Positions 26,909-37,424 of a stretch of DNA of 64,000 nt are shown one piece after another. Source of the stretch: Pseudodonghicola xiamenensis DSM 18339 (GTDB taxonomy: Bacteria; Pseudomonadota; Alphaproteobacteria; Rhodobacterales; Rhodobacteraceae). Positions within the stretch are counted from its first letter, which is position 1. Each line of letters opens with the position of its first letter. A model generated the notes under the pieces. That model worked only from the letters and a program-made list of their open reading frames with translations, had not been told where the DNA came from and made no database searches. A program made the translations under genes and the position numbers. The stretch covers positions 1 to 64,000 of the forward strand of contig NZ_AUBS01000013.1 of assembly GCF_000429365.1 (NCBI RefSeq). Direction: 5' to 3'.

Positions 26909-28167
26909 GCGTTCAGCAGCATCAATTGCCCAACGGCTTCCGTATCGTGTCGGAGCGGATGCCGGGGCTGCAATCGGCGTCGATCGGGATCTGGGTAACG
27001 GCCGGTGGCCGGCACGAGCGGATCGAACAGAACGGCATCGCCCATTTTCTTGAACATATGGCCTTCAAGGGGACCAAGACCCGCAGTGCCCTGCAGATCG
27101 CCGAGGCGATCGAGGATGTGGGCGGTTATATCAACGCCTATACCTCGCGTGAGGTGACGGCCTATTACGCCCGCGTGCTCGAGGCCGATGTGCCGCTGGC
27201 GGTCGATGTGATCTCCGATATCCTGCTGAACCCGGTGTTCGACCCGAAGGAGATCGAGGTCGAGCGCGGGGTGATCCTGCAAGAGATCGGCCAGGCAAAT
27301 GACACCCCCGATGATGTGATCTTCGACTGGTTGCAGGAGGAAAGCTATCGCGATCAGCCGTTGGGCCGCACCATCCTGGGGCCGAGCGAGCGGGTCAGCG
27401 CGTTTTCCCGCGACGATCTGGCGGGCTTCGTGTCCGAGCATTATCGCCCGGGGCAGATGATTCTCTCTGCTGCCGGGGCGGTCGATCATGATCAACTGGT
27501 TCGGCTGGCGACCGAGCTGTTCGGCGATCTGCCGGCGGGACCGGCCAGTGTGGTGGCTCCGGCACGGTTCACCGGGGGGGAAAGCCGCCGGATCAAATCG
27601 CTGGAGCAGGCCCATTTCGCCCTGGCGCTGGAAAGTCCGGGCTATTGCGATGACGAGATCTATACCGCGCAGATCTATGCCAATGCGCTTGGCGGCGGCA
27701 TGTCCTCGCGTCTGTTCCAGCAGGTGCGTGAGCTGCGCGGGCTGTGCTATACGATCTTCGCCCAGACCGGGGCCTATGCCGATACTGGCGCCACAACAAT
27801 CTATGCCGGCACCTCGGCCGAGCAGATTGGCGAGCTGGCCGGTATCACTATCGACGAGATGAAGCGCGCCGCCGAGGATATGACGGATGCTGAGGTCGCG
27901 CGCGCCCGTGCGCAGATGAAGGCCGGTATGCTGATGGGGCTGGAAAGTCCGTCGAACCGGGCCGAGCGGTTGGCGCGGCTGGTGCAGATCTGGGACAAGG
28001 TGCCCGCGCTGGAGGAAACCGTCGAGCGGATCGACGCGGTCACCGTCGAGGCAGTGCGCGCTTTTGCCGAGAAGATCGCCGCCGAGGCGCCGGCGGCGCT
28101 GGCGCTTTATGGTCCGGTCGAGGCGGCGCCGACCCTGGCCGAGCTGCAAGACCGGCGCGCCGCCTGA
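26905..28167 (+). CDS. M16 family zinc peptidase (PqqL/MPP-like)
   Basis: 420 residues with inverted zinc motif HFLEH (H47, E50, H51) and the downstream glutamate in PKEIEVERGVILQEI. A second M16 domain carries the GGGMSSRLFQQVRELRGLCY block. Family members include the mitochondrial processing peptidase beta subunit; the bacterial role is a general zinc endopeptidase. The GTG start overlaps the thrC stop (GTGA). thrC followed by this peptidase is conserved in Rhodobacterales, though no functional link is known. Confidence 0.94.
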   Translation: MSVQQHQLPNGFRIVSERMPGLQSASIGIWVTAGGRHERIEQNGIAHFLEHMAFKGTKTRSALQIAEAIEDVGGYINAYTSREVTAYYARVLEADVPLAVDVISDILLNPVFDPKEIEVERGVILQEIGQANDTPDDVIFDWLQEESYRDQPLGRTILGPSERVSAFSRDDLAGFVSEHYRPGQMILSAAGAVDHDQLVRLATELFGDLPAGPASVVAPARFTGGESRRIKSLEQAHFALALESPGYCDDEIYTAQIYANALGGGMSSRLFQQVRELRGLCYTIFAQTGAYADTGATTIYAGTSAEQIGELAGITIDEMKRAAEDMTDAEVARARAQMKAGMLMGLESPSNRAERLARLVQIWDKVPALEETVERIDAVTVEAVRAFAEKIAAEAPAALALYGPVEAAPTLAELQDRRAA

Positions 28168-28186
28168 CGCGCCCGGGGTTCGACCG

Positions 28187-28783
28187 ATGCTTCTGGCGAA
28201 ACGCAAGCTGAAGATCGAGACCGAGCGGTTGACCCTGCGGCCGCCCATGCACTCGGATTTCCGGGCCTGGACGGCGTTGCGGGTCGACAGTCGCGACTTC
28301 CTGACGCCGTGGGAACCGTCCTGGGCGGAGGATCATCTGAGCCGCAAGGCCTTTACCAACCGGGTCTATTGGGCACAGCGTTCGGTGGCGGGCGGTACTG
28401 CACTGCCGCTGTTTCTGTTCCGGCGTGACGATCAGGTGCTGTTGGGGGCGATCACCCTCGACAATATCCGGCGCGGTCCGGCACAGATGGGCACGCTGGG
28501 GTATTGGACCGGCGCGGTCCATGCCCGCCGCGGGTTCATGCGCGAAGCGATCACGGCGGTGGTGCATCATGCCTTCACCCGGATGGAGTTGAGCCGGATC
28601 GAGGCTGCCTGCCTACCGGAAAACGCCGCTTCCCGTGGGGTGTTGGAAAGCACCGGTTTCAAATACGAGGGCGTGGCGCAGAGTTATCTGCAGATCAACG
28701 GGCGGTGGCGGACCCATGTGCTTTATGCCTGTTTGCGCAGCGACCGTCGTGGCAGGACGGATGCCGGCATGAGTGGGCTTTGA
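28187..28783 (+). CDS. GNAT acetyltransferase, RimJ/RimL-like
   Basis: 198 residues. A GNAT domain of the ribosomal-protein N-acetyltransferase type: IETERLTLRPPMHSDFRAW at the N-terminus, LGYWTGAVHARRGFMREAI as the acetyl-CoA loop, and EAACLPENAASRGVLESTGF in the RimJ/L style. It probably acetylates N-termini of a ribosomal or other protein. Start 28187 begins 19 bases after the peptidase stop; the longer frame upstream is antisense-like. Last gene of the thrC unit. Confidence 0.85.
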   Translation: MLLAKRKLKIETERLTLRPPMHSDFRAWTALRVDSRDFLTPWEPSWAEDHLSRKAFTNRVYWAQRSVAGGTALPLFLFRRDDQVLLGAITLDNIRRGPAQMGTLGYWTGAVHARRGFMREAITAVVHHAFTRMELSRIEAACLPENAASRGVLESTGFKYEGVAQSYLQINGRWRTHVLYACLRSDRRGRTDAGMSGL

Positions 28784-28983
28784 ACGCCTGTCCTCGCAGG
28801 GAAATGTGACCTCTCGGTCCGGGCGGGTTCCGGAAAACATGAGGTTTCCCCGTCCGGAATTTTCCTGAAAGTCCGGTTCCGCGTCAAAGCCCACGCCCCT
28901 TTGATCCGCGTATTCCTCCGATTCAGGCCAGCGGCTGACTTTGTGCTCTTGTCGGGCAGCCCGGCTTGCGTCAGGAATGCAGC

Positions 28984-30399
<1,416 letters not shown>

Positions 30400-30465
30400 G
30401 GGATTTCCCCGAGGGCCAGTTGCCGGGCCCCGGTAACTTTGCCCGGGGCCGAGGAGCCTGTGATC

Positions 30466-32502
30466 TCAGACCCTGCGCATCAGGCGCAGCGCGTCATAGA
30501 TCGCTGCATGGGTGTTGCGCGCCGCCACCGCGTCGCCGATTCGGTAGAGCAGGAAGTTCCCCTCCGCCCCGGCATGATCGGGCTGCGGCTGACCCGCGAT
30601 CAATGCGGTGTAATCCACCGCACCCTTGTTGCGCGATCTGGGTTTCAGGTCGAAATAGATCTCGTCCATCGGTCGGGTGCCGTGGTTGATCACCACCTGA
30701 TCGAAGTCGCGCACTTCGCGCCAGCTGGAATAATCCGTGCCGATGGTGGCTTTCAGCCCGTTGCCGGCCCGTTCTACCGCCTTCAGCCGGTAGGTGACGG
30801 TCAGCCGCACATCCTTGTCCTGCAGGGCCCGCATGTAGGGGGTCAGGTTCATGCCCATCACATCGGGGGAAAAGCTGCGATCGGGCGTCATGATCTCGAC
30901 ATGCGCGCCGGTCTCGGCGATCACCTCGGCTGCCTGTAATGCTGCCGGATCGCCGGCATCGTCAAAGATCAGCACGCGGGAGCCGGGGGCCACATCGCCC
31001 GACAGGATGTCCCAGGCCGAGACTACCAGATCGTTGCCGGTCTCCAGCACCTCGGTATCCGGCAGGCCACCGGTGGCGATGATGACCACATCCGGATCCA
31101 GCGCGGTGACATCCTCCGCCTCGGCGAAACTGTTGAAACGGAAGGCGACGTCGTGGGCGGCGCATTGTGACATGCGCCAGTCGATGATGCCGGTTATTTC
31201 GCGCCGGCGCGGGCTGCGTGCGGTCAGCCGCACCTGTCCGCCGGGGTCCGAGGCGGCCTCGAAAACCGTCACCTCATGGCCGCGTTCTGCGGCGACGCGA
31301 GCGGCCTCCAGCCCGGCGGGGCCGGCGCCGACGATCACCACGCGCTTCTTCTCGGTCGCGGGGGCGATGGTATGCGGTTCGGTCAGCTCCCGCCCGGTCG
31401 AGGCGTTGTGGATGCAGAGCGCCTCTCCACCTTGATAGATGCGGTCGAGGCAATAGGTGGCGCCGACGCAGGGGCGGATATCGTCCTCTCGTCCGGTCAT
31501 GATCTTTCGCACGATATGCGGATCGGCGATATGGGCGCGGGTCATCCCCACCATGTCGAGCAGCCCGTTGCTCACCGCGTGGCGCGCAGTGGCGACATCG
31601 GGAATGCGGGCGGCGTGGAAGGTGGGCAGGCCGATCTCGGCCCGCACCCGGCCGGCGAAATCCAGATGCGGCGCGCTACGCATGCCCTGCACCGGGATCA
31701 CATCGGTCAGATCGGCATCGGTGTCGATATGGCCGCGAATGACATTCAGGAAATCGACCTGGCCGGTGGCCTTCAGGCGCCGGCCGATCTCCAGCCCTTC
31801 CGCGGTGGAGATGCCGTTCGGTGCCAGATCGTCGGCGGTATAGCGCAGCCCGACGATGAACTCGGGGCCGACCCGATCACGAATGGCCGTGAGCACGTCG
31901 CGCGAGAATTTCATCCGCGCCGCCAGATCGCCGTTCCAGGGCCCATCGAGCGTATTCTGGCGCGGCGACCAGAAGGCATCCATCAGATGGCCATAGGCCT
32001 CGAGCTCGATCCCGTCGAGGCCGGCGGCCTTCATCCGTTCGGCAGCATCAGCGTAATCCTCGATGATGCGGGCGATGTCCCAGTCCTCCATCACCTTGGG
32101 AAAGGAGCGATGCGCCGGTTCCCGCAGGCCGGAGGGGGCGACGACCGGCAGCCAGTCGCCCTTGTTCCATCCCGTGCGCCAGCCCAGGTGGGTGAGCTGG
32201 ATCATCACCGCGCAGCCGTGGTCGTGGCATTCGTCGGCGAGCTTGGCCATCCAGGGCACGATTTCGTCCTTGTAGGCCTGCAGATTGCCGAAGGCCGCCG
32301 GGCTGTCGCGCGACACCAGCGCGGAGCCGGCGGTCATCACCATCGCCACGCCGCCCCTGGCGCGTTCGACGTGATAGGCGCGATAGCGGTCCTTGGGCAT
32401 GCCGTCCTCGCCATAGGCGGGTTCATGCGCGGTGGTCATGATCCGGTTCTTCAGGGTGAGATGTCTGAGTTGATAGGGCTGGAGCAGCGGATCGGTGGTC
32501 AT
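30466..32502 (-). CDS. NADH:flavin oxidoreductase, trimethylamine-dehydrogenase-like
   Basis: 678 residues: an OYE-type FMN barrel (1-340), an iron-sulphur segment, then an FAD/NAD(P) domain (VVIVGAGPAGLEA from 388). The [4Fe-4S] site of relatives has four cysteines; here C345, C351 and C363 are present but position 348 is alanine (RPCVGATYCLDRIY). Relatives include trimethylamine dehydrogenase, 2,4-dienoyl-CoA reductase and bacterial N-methylproline demethylase; demethylation of a small N-methyl compound is an informed guess. The long frame continuing upstream to 34206 is antisense to a glycosyltransferase. ATG 32502 has AGGGA 5 bases before it. Confidence 0.9.
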   Translation of the reverse strand: MTTDPLLQPYQLRHLTLKNRIMTTAHEPAYGEDGMPKDRYRAYHVERARGGVAMVMTAGSALVSRDSPAAFGNLQAYKDEIVPWMAKLADECHDHGCAVMIQLTHLGWRTGWNKGDWLPVVAPSGLREPAHRSFPKVMEDWDIARIIEDYADAAERMKAAGLDGIELEAYGHLMDAFWSPRQNTLDGPWNGDLAARMKFSRDVLTAIRDRVGPEFIVGLRYTADDLAPNGISTAEGLEIGRRLKATGQVDFLNVIRGHIDTDADLTDVIPVQGMRSAPHLDFAGRVRAEIGLPTFHAARIPDVATARHAVSNGLLDMVGMTRAHIADPHIVRKIMTGREDDIRPCVGATYCLDRIYQGGEALCIHNASTGRELTEPHTIAPATEKKRVVIVGAGPAGLEAARVAAERGHEVTVFEAASDPGGQVRLTARSPRRREITGIIDWRMSQCAAHDVAFRFNSFAEAEDVTALDPDVVIIATGGLPDTEVLETGNDLVVSAWDILSGDVAPGSRVLIFDDAGDPAALQAAEVIAETGAHVEIMTPDRSFSPDVMGMNLTPYMRALQDKDVRLTVTYRLKAVERAGNGLKATIGTDYSSWREVRDFDQVVINHGTRPMDEIYFDLKPRSRNKGAVDYTALIAGQPQPDHAGAEGNFLLYRIGDAVAARNTHAAIYDALRLMRRV

Positions 32503-32656
32503 GGATATCCCTGTTGATCTGGCGTTTTGGGAAGAGCCTAGCAGGGGCAGGAGGGCGGTCGATCCTGAAAGCGACATATGCCGGTGTTTCTGGACGGTGC
32601 CGCGGCAAGCTGTGCGGGGGGTGCGCATTTGGCGGGCGCTGGCGAAGGCGCCTTGT

Positions 32657-32740
32657 GGCGCCTGCCTTTGGCGAGGATATTTGAAAGCCAGAAAAAGGTG
32701 GGAGCCTGGCCGGGGCGCATGGATTGCATTGCCGCGTCGT
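32657..32740. repeat. Dispersed intergenic repeat, copy A
   Basis: GGCGCCTGCCTTTGGCGAGG continues with ATATTTGAAAGCCAGAAAAA (32657-32696). It matches copy B at 49141-49180 with few mismatches and one gap. The likeness resumes as GGGGCGCATGGATTGCATTG (around 32715-32734) against GGGGCGCAGGATTGCATG in copy B. It lies in the gap between the divergent flavoprotein and glycosyltransferase genes. Confidence 0.65.
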
Positions 32741-32799
32741 TTCGGCCAGACAGGGGAACGCGTGCCCATTCCCCGGGCGCGGTGGTCTGGGAGTGGCGG

Positions 32800-34455
32800 A
32801 TGCTTTTGCGGGAACGGGCGGAGCTCGCCCTGGCGGATCTGGCGGCGGGGCCGTCTTGGCGGCCGACAGCCTTTGTCGCGCTTTTCGCGCTGGTGATGTT
32901 TCTGCCGGGGTTTTTCAGCTTGCCGCCGATCGACCGGGACGAGACCCGTTTCGCCCAGGCCTCGCGCCAGATGGTGGAGAGCGGGGATTATATCGACATC
33001 CGGTTGGGCGAGGGGACGCGGTATAAGAAACCGGTGGGGATCTATTGGTTGCAGGCCGCCGCGGTGCAGCTTGTCGGCGTCAACCACGATCAGGAGATTT
33101 GGGTCTATCGGCTGCCGTCGCTGGTGATGGCGGTGGCGGCGGTGATGCTGACCTATCTGATTGCCCTGTCGCTGGTCGGTGCCCAGTCGGCGCTGCTGGC
33201 GGCGCTGTTGATGGCCGTTTGTTTCGTGCTGGGAGGGGAGGCGCGGCTGGCCAAGACCGACGCGACGCTGCTGGTGACGATCCTGGCGGCGCAGCTGGTC
33301 CTGGCGCGGCTGCACATGCGCGGGGCAGAGGCCCTGCGCGGCGGCTGGCCCTGGCTGTTCTGGGGGGCGATGGGCGTCTCCATGCTGATCAAGGGGCCGA
33401 TCGGGCCGATGGTGGTGGGGTTGACCCTGCTGGCCTTGATCGCGATCCGGCGCGGGGTATCCTGGCTGGCGCCGTTGCGGTGGGGCTGGGGTATCCTGCT
33501 GTTCCTGCTGATCGTGTTGCCCTGGTATGTGGCGATTACCGTCAAATCCGGCGATGCCTTCTGGGCCGAGGCGCTGGGGCGCGATCTGATCGGCAAGATC
33601 GGTGAGGGGCAGGAGAGCCATGGCGCCCCCTTCGGCTCTTACGCGCTGGCGGTCTGGTTCACCTTCTGGCCGGCCTCGATCCTTTTGCCCTTCGGTCTGT
33701 GGTACGGCTGGCTGGCGCGGCGCGAGGCGGCGGTCTTGTTCTGTCTGGCCTGGATCATTCCTTCCTGGCTGGTGTTCGAGATCGCCGCGACCAAGCTGAT
33801 CCACTATGTGCTGCCGCTGTTCCCGGCCCTGGCGATCCTCAGCGCCAGGGGATGGCTGGCGCGGGAGCAGGAGCGGTTCGGACGGGTTTACAGTGTTTTC
33901 CTGGCTGTCTTTCTGCTGTTGGCGCTGCTGCTGGCCGCGGCGCCGCTGGTCTTCGCGCTGCAATACGGGCGCGGTCCGGGGCTGATCTGGGCCTCGGGGC
34001 TGGCGATCAGCCTTTTGGGCATTGGCTGGGTCTGGGGCGCGATGCGTGGCGGCGACCGGCTGGCGCCGGTGCTGGGCATGGGGGCGTTGTCGCTGGGCCT
34101 GTCGGTCAGCCTGTTCGGCCATCTGGCCCGGCTTGACGCGATCTGGCCATCGAATGCCATGGCGGCGCTTGAGCAGAAGGCCGATGCGATGTGCGAGGCG
34201 CCGCAAATCTTGTCAGTGGGCTATGGGGAGGCGTCGCTTCTGCTTCTGAGCCCGCGGATGCCGCTGTTCCGGGGGGCGGAGGCGGCGGCCGAGGCGGCGG
34301 GGGTAGCGCCCTGTGCGCTGGTCTTCGTCCGGGCCGATCAGCGTGCAACCTTCGAGGCGGCGAGCGTGCGGCCCTATGAGGTGATCGGCGAGGTCAAGGG
34401 GTTTGCCCTTGGTGGGGCCGATGATGTGGATATGGCGGCCTATCTGTTCCGCTGA
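32800..34455 (+). CDS. ArnT/PMT-like polyprenol-dependent glycosyltransferase (first)
   Basis: 551 residues, a GT-C membrane protein with about 11-12 helices. The first periplasmic loop carries the acidic pair in PPIDRDETRFAQASRQM (D47, E48), and TRYKKPVGIYWLQAA completes the ArnT/PMT signature. It transfers a sugar from a polyprenyl-phosphate donor to lipid A or another envelope acceptor. The last ~100 residues are periplasmic. ATG 32800 has GGGAG 6 bases upstream; the frame starts earlier in repeat-like sequence. Its 3' end overlaps the convergent PAP2 gene by 16 bases. Confidence 0.85.
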   Translation: MLLRERAELALADLAAGPSWRPTAFVALFALVMFLPGFFSLPPIDRDETRFAQASRQMVESGDYIDIRLGEGTRYKKPVGIYWLQAAAVQLVGVNHDQEIWVYRLPSLVMAVAAVMLTYLIALSLVGAQSALLAALLMAVCFVLGGEARLAKTDATLLVTILAAQLVLARLHMRGAEALRGGWPWLFWGAMGVSMLIKGPIGPMVVGLTLLALIAIRRGVSWLAPLRWGWGILLFLLIVLPWYVAITVKSGDAFWAEALGRDLIGKIGEGQESHGAPFGSYALAVWFTFWPASILLPFGLWYGWLARREAAVLFCLAWIIPSWLVFEIAATKLIHYVLPLFPALAILSARGWLAREQERFGRVYSVFLAVFLLLALLLAAAPLVFALQYGRGPGLIWASGLAISLLGIGWVWGAMRGGDRLAPVLGMGALSLGLSVSLFGHLARLDAIWPSNAMAALEQKADAMCEAPQILSVGYGEASLLLLSPRMPLFRGAEAAAEAAGVAPCALVFVRADQRATFEAASVRPYEVIGEVKGFALGGADDVDMAAYLFR

Positions 34456-35114
34456 GCCATCCGGGCGCGCAGATCGCTGAGCCTGCGGCGGGCGTCGAGC
34501 CGCGCCCAGCCCAGTCGGCCGAGCCGCCAGGTCTGGCAGAGGCCTTTCCGGATCAGCGCGCCGGCGCCGCGCCAGACATTGCCGAACATCCGATCGAACC
34601 AGGTCAGTGCCAGGAATTGTGCCATCCAGCCGACGAAGGCGCCGGCCAGCACCTGCCAGACGCTGTGGGCTCCGACTTCAATGCGGGTGCCACCGACGAA
34701 AGCCGCGGATAACAGCGCCAGCCCCTGGGCGAGCCGGCTGTTTGACAGGCAGCTCTGCGCCAGCCAGGTGGCGCCGAAAGTGGTGGCCGCAGTGTGCCCG
34801 GATGGGAAACCGCGGTCGCCGCCATTGGGGCGTTGGTTGATCGCCGCCGATCCCAAGCCGCGTTTCGACAGCGTATAGGTCGACAGCAGTAGCGTGAAAC
34901 GTCCGAGATAGCGGATGCCCTCGCCGCTGGCGACGGCGCAGGCCAGCCCGGTCAGCGGTACTGCGATCTGTACGTTGTCCCCTATGTGTTCGAGCTGTCG
35001 GTCAGACAGCCCATAGGAGGCGATCACGATCACCAGGATGAGCGCGGTGCCGAAGCGGCGCATCAGGCGGAGCAGTCCGGCGCGCGGGCCGAGATCGGTT
35101 GGCTGGGAGGGCAT
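34440..35114 (-). CDS. PAP2-family phosphatase (first)
   Basis: 224 residues with about six membrane helices. Phosphatase motifs: a K-R-P-like stretch (KRGLGSAAINQRP), GFPSGHTAATTF (PSGH 104-107), and GTRIEVGAHSVWQVL. In the third motif the residue three after H150 normally is Asp but here is Gln154, so the charge relay differs from the textbook enzyme. Likely a lipid phosphate phosphatase of the envelope. The ATG is 1 base after the stop of the next PAP2 gene, with AAGGAACCGG before it. Last gene of a five-gene run. Confidence 0.82.
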   Translation of the reverse strand: MPSQPTDLGPRAGLLRLMRRFGTALILVIVIASYGLSDRQLEHIGDNVQIAVPLTGLACAVASGEGIRYLGRFTLLLSTYTLSKRGLGSAAINQRPNGGDRGFPSGHTAATTFGATWLAQSCLSNSRLAQGLALLSAAFVGGTRIEVGAHSVWQVLAGAFVGWMAQFLALTWFDRMFGNVWRGAGALIRKGLCQTWRLGRLGWARLDARRRLSDLRARMAQRNR

Positions 35115-35115
35115 G

Positions 35116-35967
35116 TTACCGGTTCCTTGCGAAAATCTGGCGCATGCGTTGCAGACCGCTCGCGGCTGCAGGCGCCAGGCCGAAAGCTCTGGTTCGTAAT
35201 CGGCGACCGAGGGCGAGGAGATCACCCAGCATCGTGCGCGCATCGGCTGCGAGGGCGCTTGCCGTCACCCGGGCATGGATGCGCTCAAGCCGGAACAACC
35301 GGGCCAGGGTCCAGGCCAGCGTGCTGGTGAAGATCATCGCCCAGATTACGTCGGATAGAAAATGTCGGCCCTTGAAGAACCGCATCGAGGCCAGCGCCAG
35401 CACCAGCACCGCCAGCGTCGCGACAAGCCAGCGGCGGCGCTGTGGCGGGACCACATGCCACAGGATCGCTCCGATGATGAGCCCGCCGGCGGTGACGAGA
35501 GAGGCTTCTCCTGACACAAAGGAACAGTTGTGCTGGCATTGGTCGGTGATCTGAAACGGTGGGGTGAACCGGGCCTGCCCGCCAAATTGCTCGATCTGCG
35601 CCGGGCGGGCGCGGCCCCAGTGCGATTTGAGGATCAGGTTTACCAGGATGCCTGGTCCCAGCAGCACCAAGCTGACGCACCAGCCCCAGAACCGGGGCGG
35701 GATGCGCAGCGTGTGGCGGGTGAACAGCCCGTAGATCGTCAGCCCCAGCAGGCCCAGCGTGCTGAAGTTGAGAAATTTCCAGACGATGGAGCGCAGGGCT
35801 TGCAGGCTTTGGCTTTGTTCCGCCGGGAAGGTGCCGGTCACCGGGTCATAGACCAGCCGGGCGGCCGCCAGGTCGATCCCGGGGAAGGTGGCGAACAGCA
35901 AGGCGACCGCCAGCCAGACGATGAGGAGGGCCCGGGTGATCTGGCTGGAGCGGCTAGGCGTCATCAC
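35116..35967 (-). CDS. PAP2-family phosphatase (second), LpxE-like
   Basis: 283 residues, several membrane helices. Motif 1 KSHWGRARP (K114-P122) and motif 3 SMRFFKGRHFLSD (R196, H202, D206) are intact. Motif 2 is CSFVSGEAS, with Glu154 where PSGH enzymes have His. The CSFVSG context is like lipid A 1-phosphatases (LpxE) and related proteins. GTG 35967 overlaps the preceding stop by 4 bases; ATG 35964 is the alternative. It is embedded in glycosyltransferase genes, suggesting it removes a phosphate from lipid A or a polyprenyl carrier. Confidence 0.82.
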   Translation of the reverse strand: MMTPSRSSQITRALLIVWLAVALLFATFPGIDLAAARLVYDPVTGTFPAEQSQSLQALRSIVWKFLNFSTLGLLGLTIYGLFTRHTLRIPPRFWGWCVSLVLLGPGILVNLILKSHWGRARPAQIEQFGGQARFTPPFQITDQCQHNCSFVSGEASLVTAGGLIIGAILWHVVPPQRRRWLVATLAVLVLALASMRFFKGRHFLSDVIWAMIFTSTLAWTLARLFRLERIHARVTASALAADARTMLGDLLALGRRLRTRAFGLAPAAASGLQRMRQIFARNR

Positions 35968-37424
35968 TTTGCGGTGTCCCAGCAGTTTCTGGGCTGCAGA
36001 TAAAGCTGCAGGGTGTCACGGGAATAGGCGCCGGGCCCGGGGATCCAGGTGGCGGTAGGCAGTGCCTCGCCGCAGGCAGGGGCGCCGTCCAGAGTGGCGA
36101 AGAGGAAAGGCCCGCTCCGCTCGGCGGGGTAGGGGTGCCGCTGGGCATAGTAATTATCGGGACGCCCCCGGGCGGGCACCGCATAGATCGCGATATCACC
36201 GCCCTTGGCGCGCAGGAAGAGATCGGCCAGCAGCAGGCGGCTATCGCTGACGACGGCGGTCACACCTTGCTGGCGCGCGGTCTCGAGAATGCGGGAGCTC
36301 ATCTCCTGCTCACCGACATAGCGGCGCATCAGCAATTCGCCCTTGGGGGTGGTCCAGCGCGTGGCCTGGGTGAAGGCGATCGGTAGCATCGCAGCCAGCA
36401 CCATATCGAGCACCAGTGCGATCCAGAGCCAGGTCCGCCCCCGATGCCACAGCACCGGCACCACCAGCAGCAGCAGCGCCAGGCAGGCGGTGATCGCCCA
36501 GTTGGCATAGGCCTTGGACAAGATGGCCTGCACTGTCACCAGGATCAGCGTCGGTGCTGCCATCAGGGCCAGCCAGCGCTGTTTCCAGTCATCGCGCAGG
36601 AACGCCCGCGGGGCGAGCCACAGGAAGGCGCCGAAGAACACCGGTCCCATCACGCCGAATTGCGAAACGAGGAATTCGAGCGCCTTGTTGAAATGCAGAT
36701 TCAGCCCGGAGTGACGCACCCAGTCGACATTGTCAGCGGTATGCGAGAAGGTCATCAGATCGTTCTGCAGGTTCCACACCACGTTGGGCGCGATCACCAC
36801 CAGGAAGACCAGGGCCGCGATGCCGGCGTCACGCCAGGCGATCCGCGCCTGCGGCACGACAAGCGCGCCGATGCCAGCGCTGAGGATGAAATAGACGGCG
36901 GCGTATTTCGCCAGCATGCCAAGCCCGAGGCAGAGCCCCAGCCCGATGGCGGCCTTGGCCGAGGATGTCGCCGTCAGTCGAAGATAGAGCCAGAGCGCCC
37001 CGGCGAAGAAGGGCAGCAGGATGGTGTCTGTCGAGACCAGGAATGCCCCGGCTGTCACTGCCGGCAGGGTGACGAAGGCGATTGCCACCATCGCCGCCGC
37101 GCGCCGGTCGGTCACCTGCCGTGCCGCGCCCATCAGGATCAGAGCGGTGGCGGCCTGAAACAGCGGCCCGGGCAACCGGATCCAGAAGGTGGTGTCTCCA
37201 CCCAGTTCGGTAAAGGCGCGCAGGACCCAGCCGATCAGCGGCGGCTTGGAATAATAGCCCCAGGCGAGCTCTTGTCCCCACTGCCAATATTGCGATTCAT
37301 CGACAAAGAGCTCTGCCTGCGAGAAGGCCAGCAGGATCACCCGGTAAACCGTGATCGCGGCAATGATCGCGATGGCGATCCACTTGGGATCAGATACTCT
37401 GTCGAGCGGCGCGCTTTTCTGCAT
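35964..37424 (-). CDS. ArnT-like GT83 glycosyltransferase (second)
   Basis: 486 residues, GT-C fold with about 11 helices. The catalytic-type acidic pair is in ELFVDESQYWQWGQE (D42, E43), followed by YYSKPPLIGW. It probably transfers an amino or acidic sugar from a polyprenyl phosphate to lipid A or core oligosaccharide, like ArnT or the rhizobial Rgt enzymes. The C-terminal periplasmic part ends LQLYLQPRNCWDTAK. Its start lies 35 bases inside the preceding LAB_N gene (37390-37424 overlap), an unusually long overlap. Confidence 0.85.
   Translation of the reverse strand: MQKSAPLDRVSDPKWIAIAIIAAITVYRVILLAFSQAELFVDESQYWQWGQELAWGYYSKPPLIGWVLRAFTELGGDTTFWIRLPGPLFQAATALILMGAARQVTDRRAAAMVAIAFVTLPAVTAGAFLVSTDTILLPFFAGALWLYLRLTATSSAKAAIGLGLCLGLGMLAKYAAVYFILSAGIGALVVPQARIAWRDAGIAALVFLVVIAPNVVWNLQNDLMTFSHTADNVDWVRHSGLNLHFNKALEFLVSQFGVMGPVFFGAFLWLAPRAFLRDDWKQRWLALMAAPTLILVTVQAILSKAYANWAITACLALLLLVVPVLWHRGRTWLWIALVLDMVLAAMLPIAFTQATRWTTPKGELLMRRYVGEQEMSSRILETARQQGVTAVVSDSRLLLADLFLRAKGGDIAIYAVPARGRPDNYYAQRHPYPAERSGPFLFATLDGAPACGEALPTATWIPGPGAYSRDTLQLYLQPRNCWDTAK

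Noticed and set aside
26494..28248. 584-codon frame antisense to thrC and the M16 peptidase
   Set aside because: Covers two well-supported genes on the other strand and has no domain.
30466..34206. A 1246-codon open frame on the minus strand that seems to fuse a huge arginine-rich domain to the flavoprotein
   Set aside because: The first ~568 codons are antisense to the ArnT/PMT-like gene and compositionally biased. The flavoprotein has its own ATG and ribosome site at 32502.
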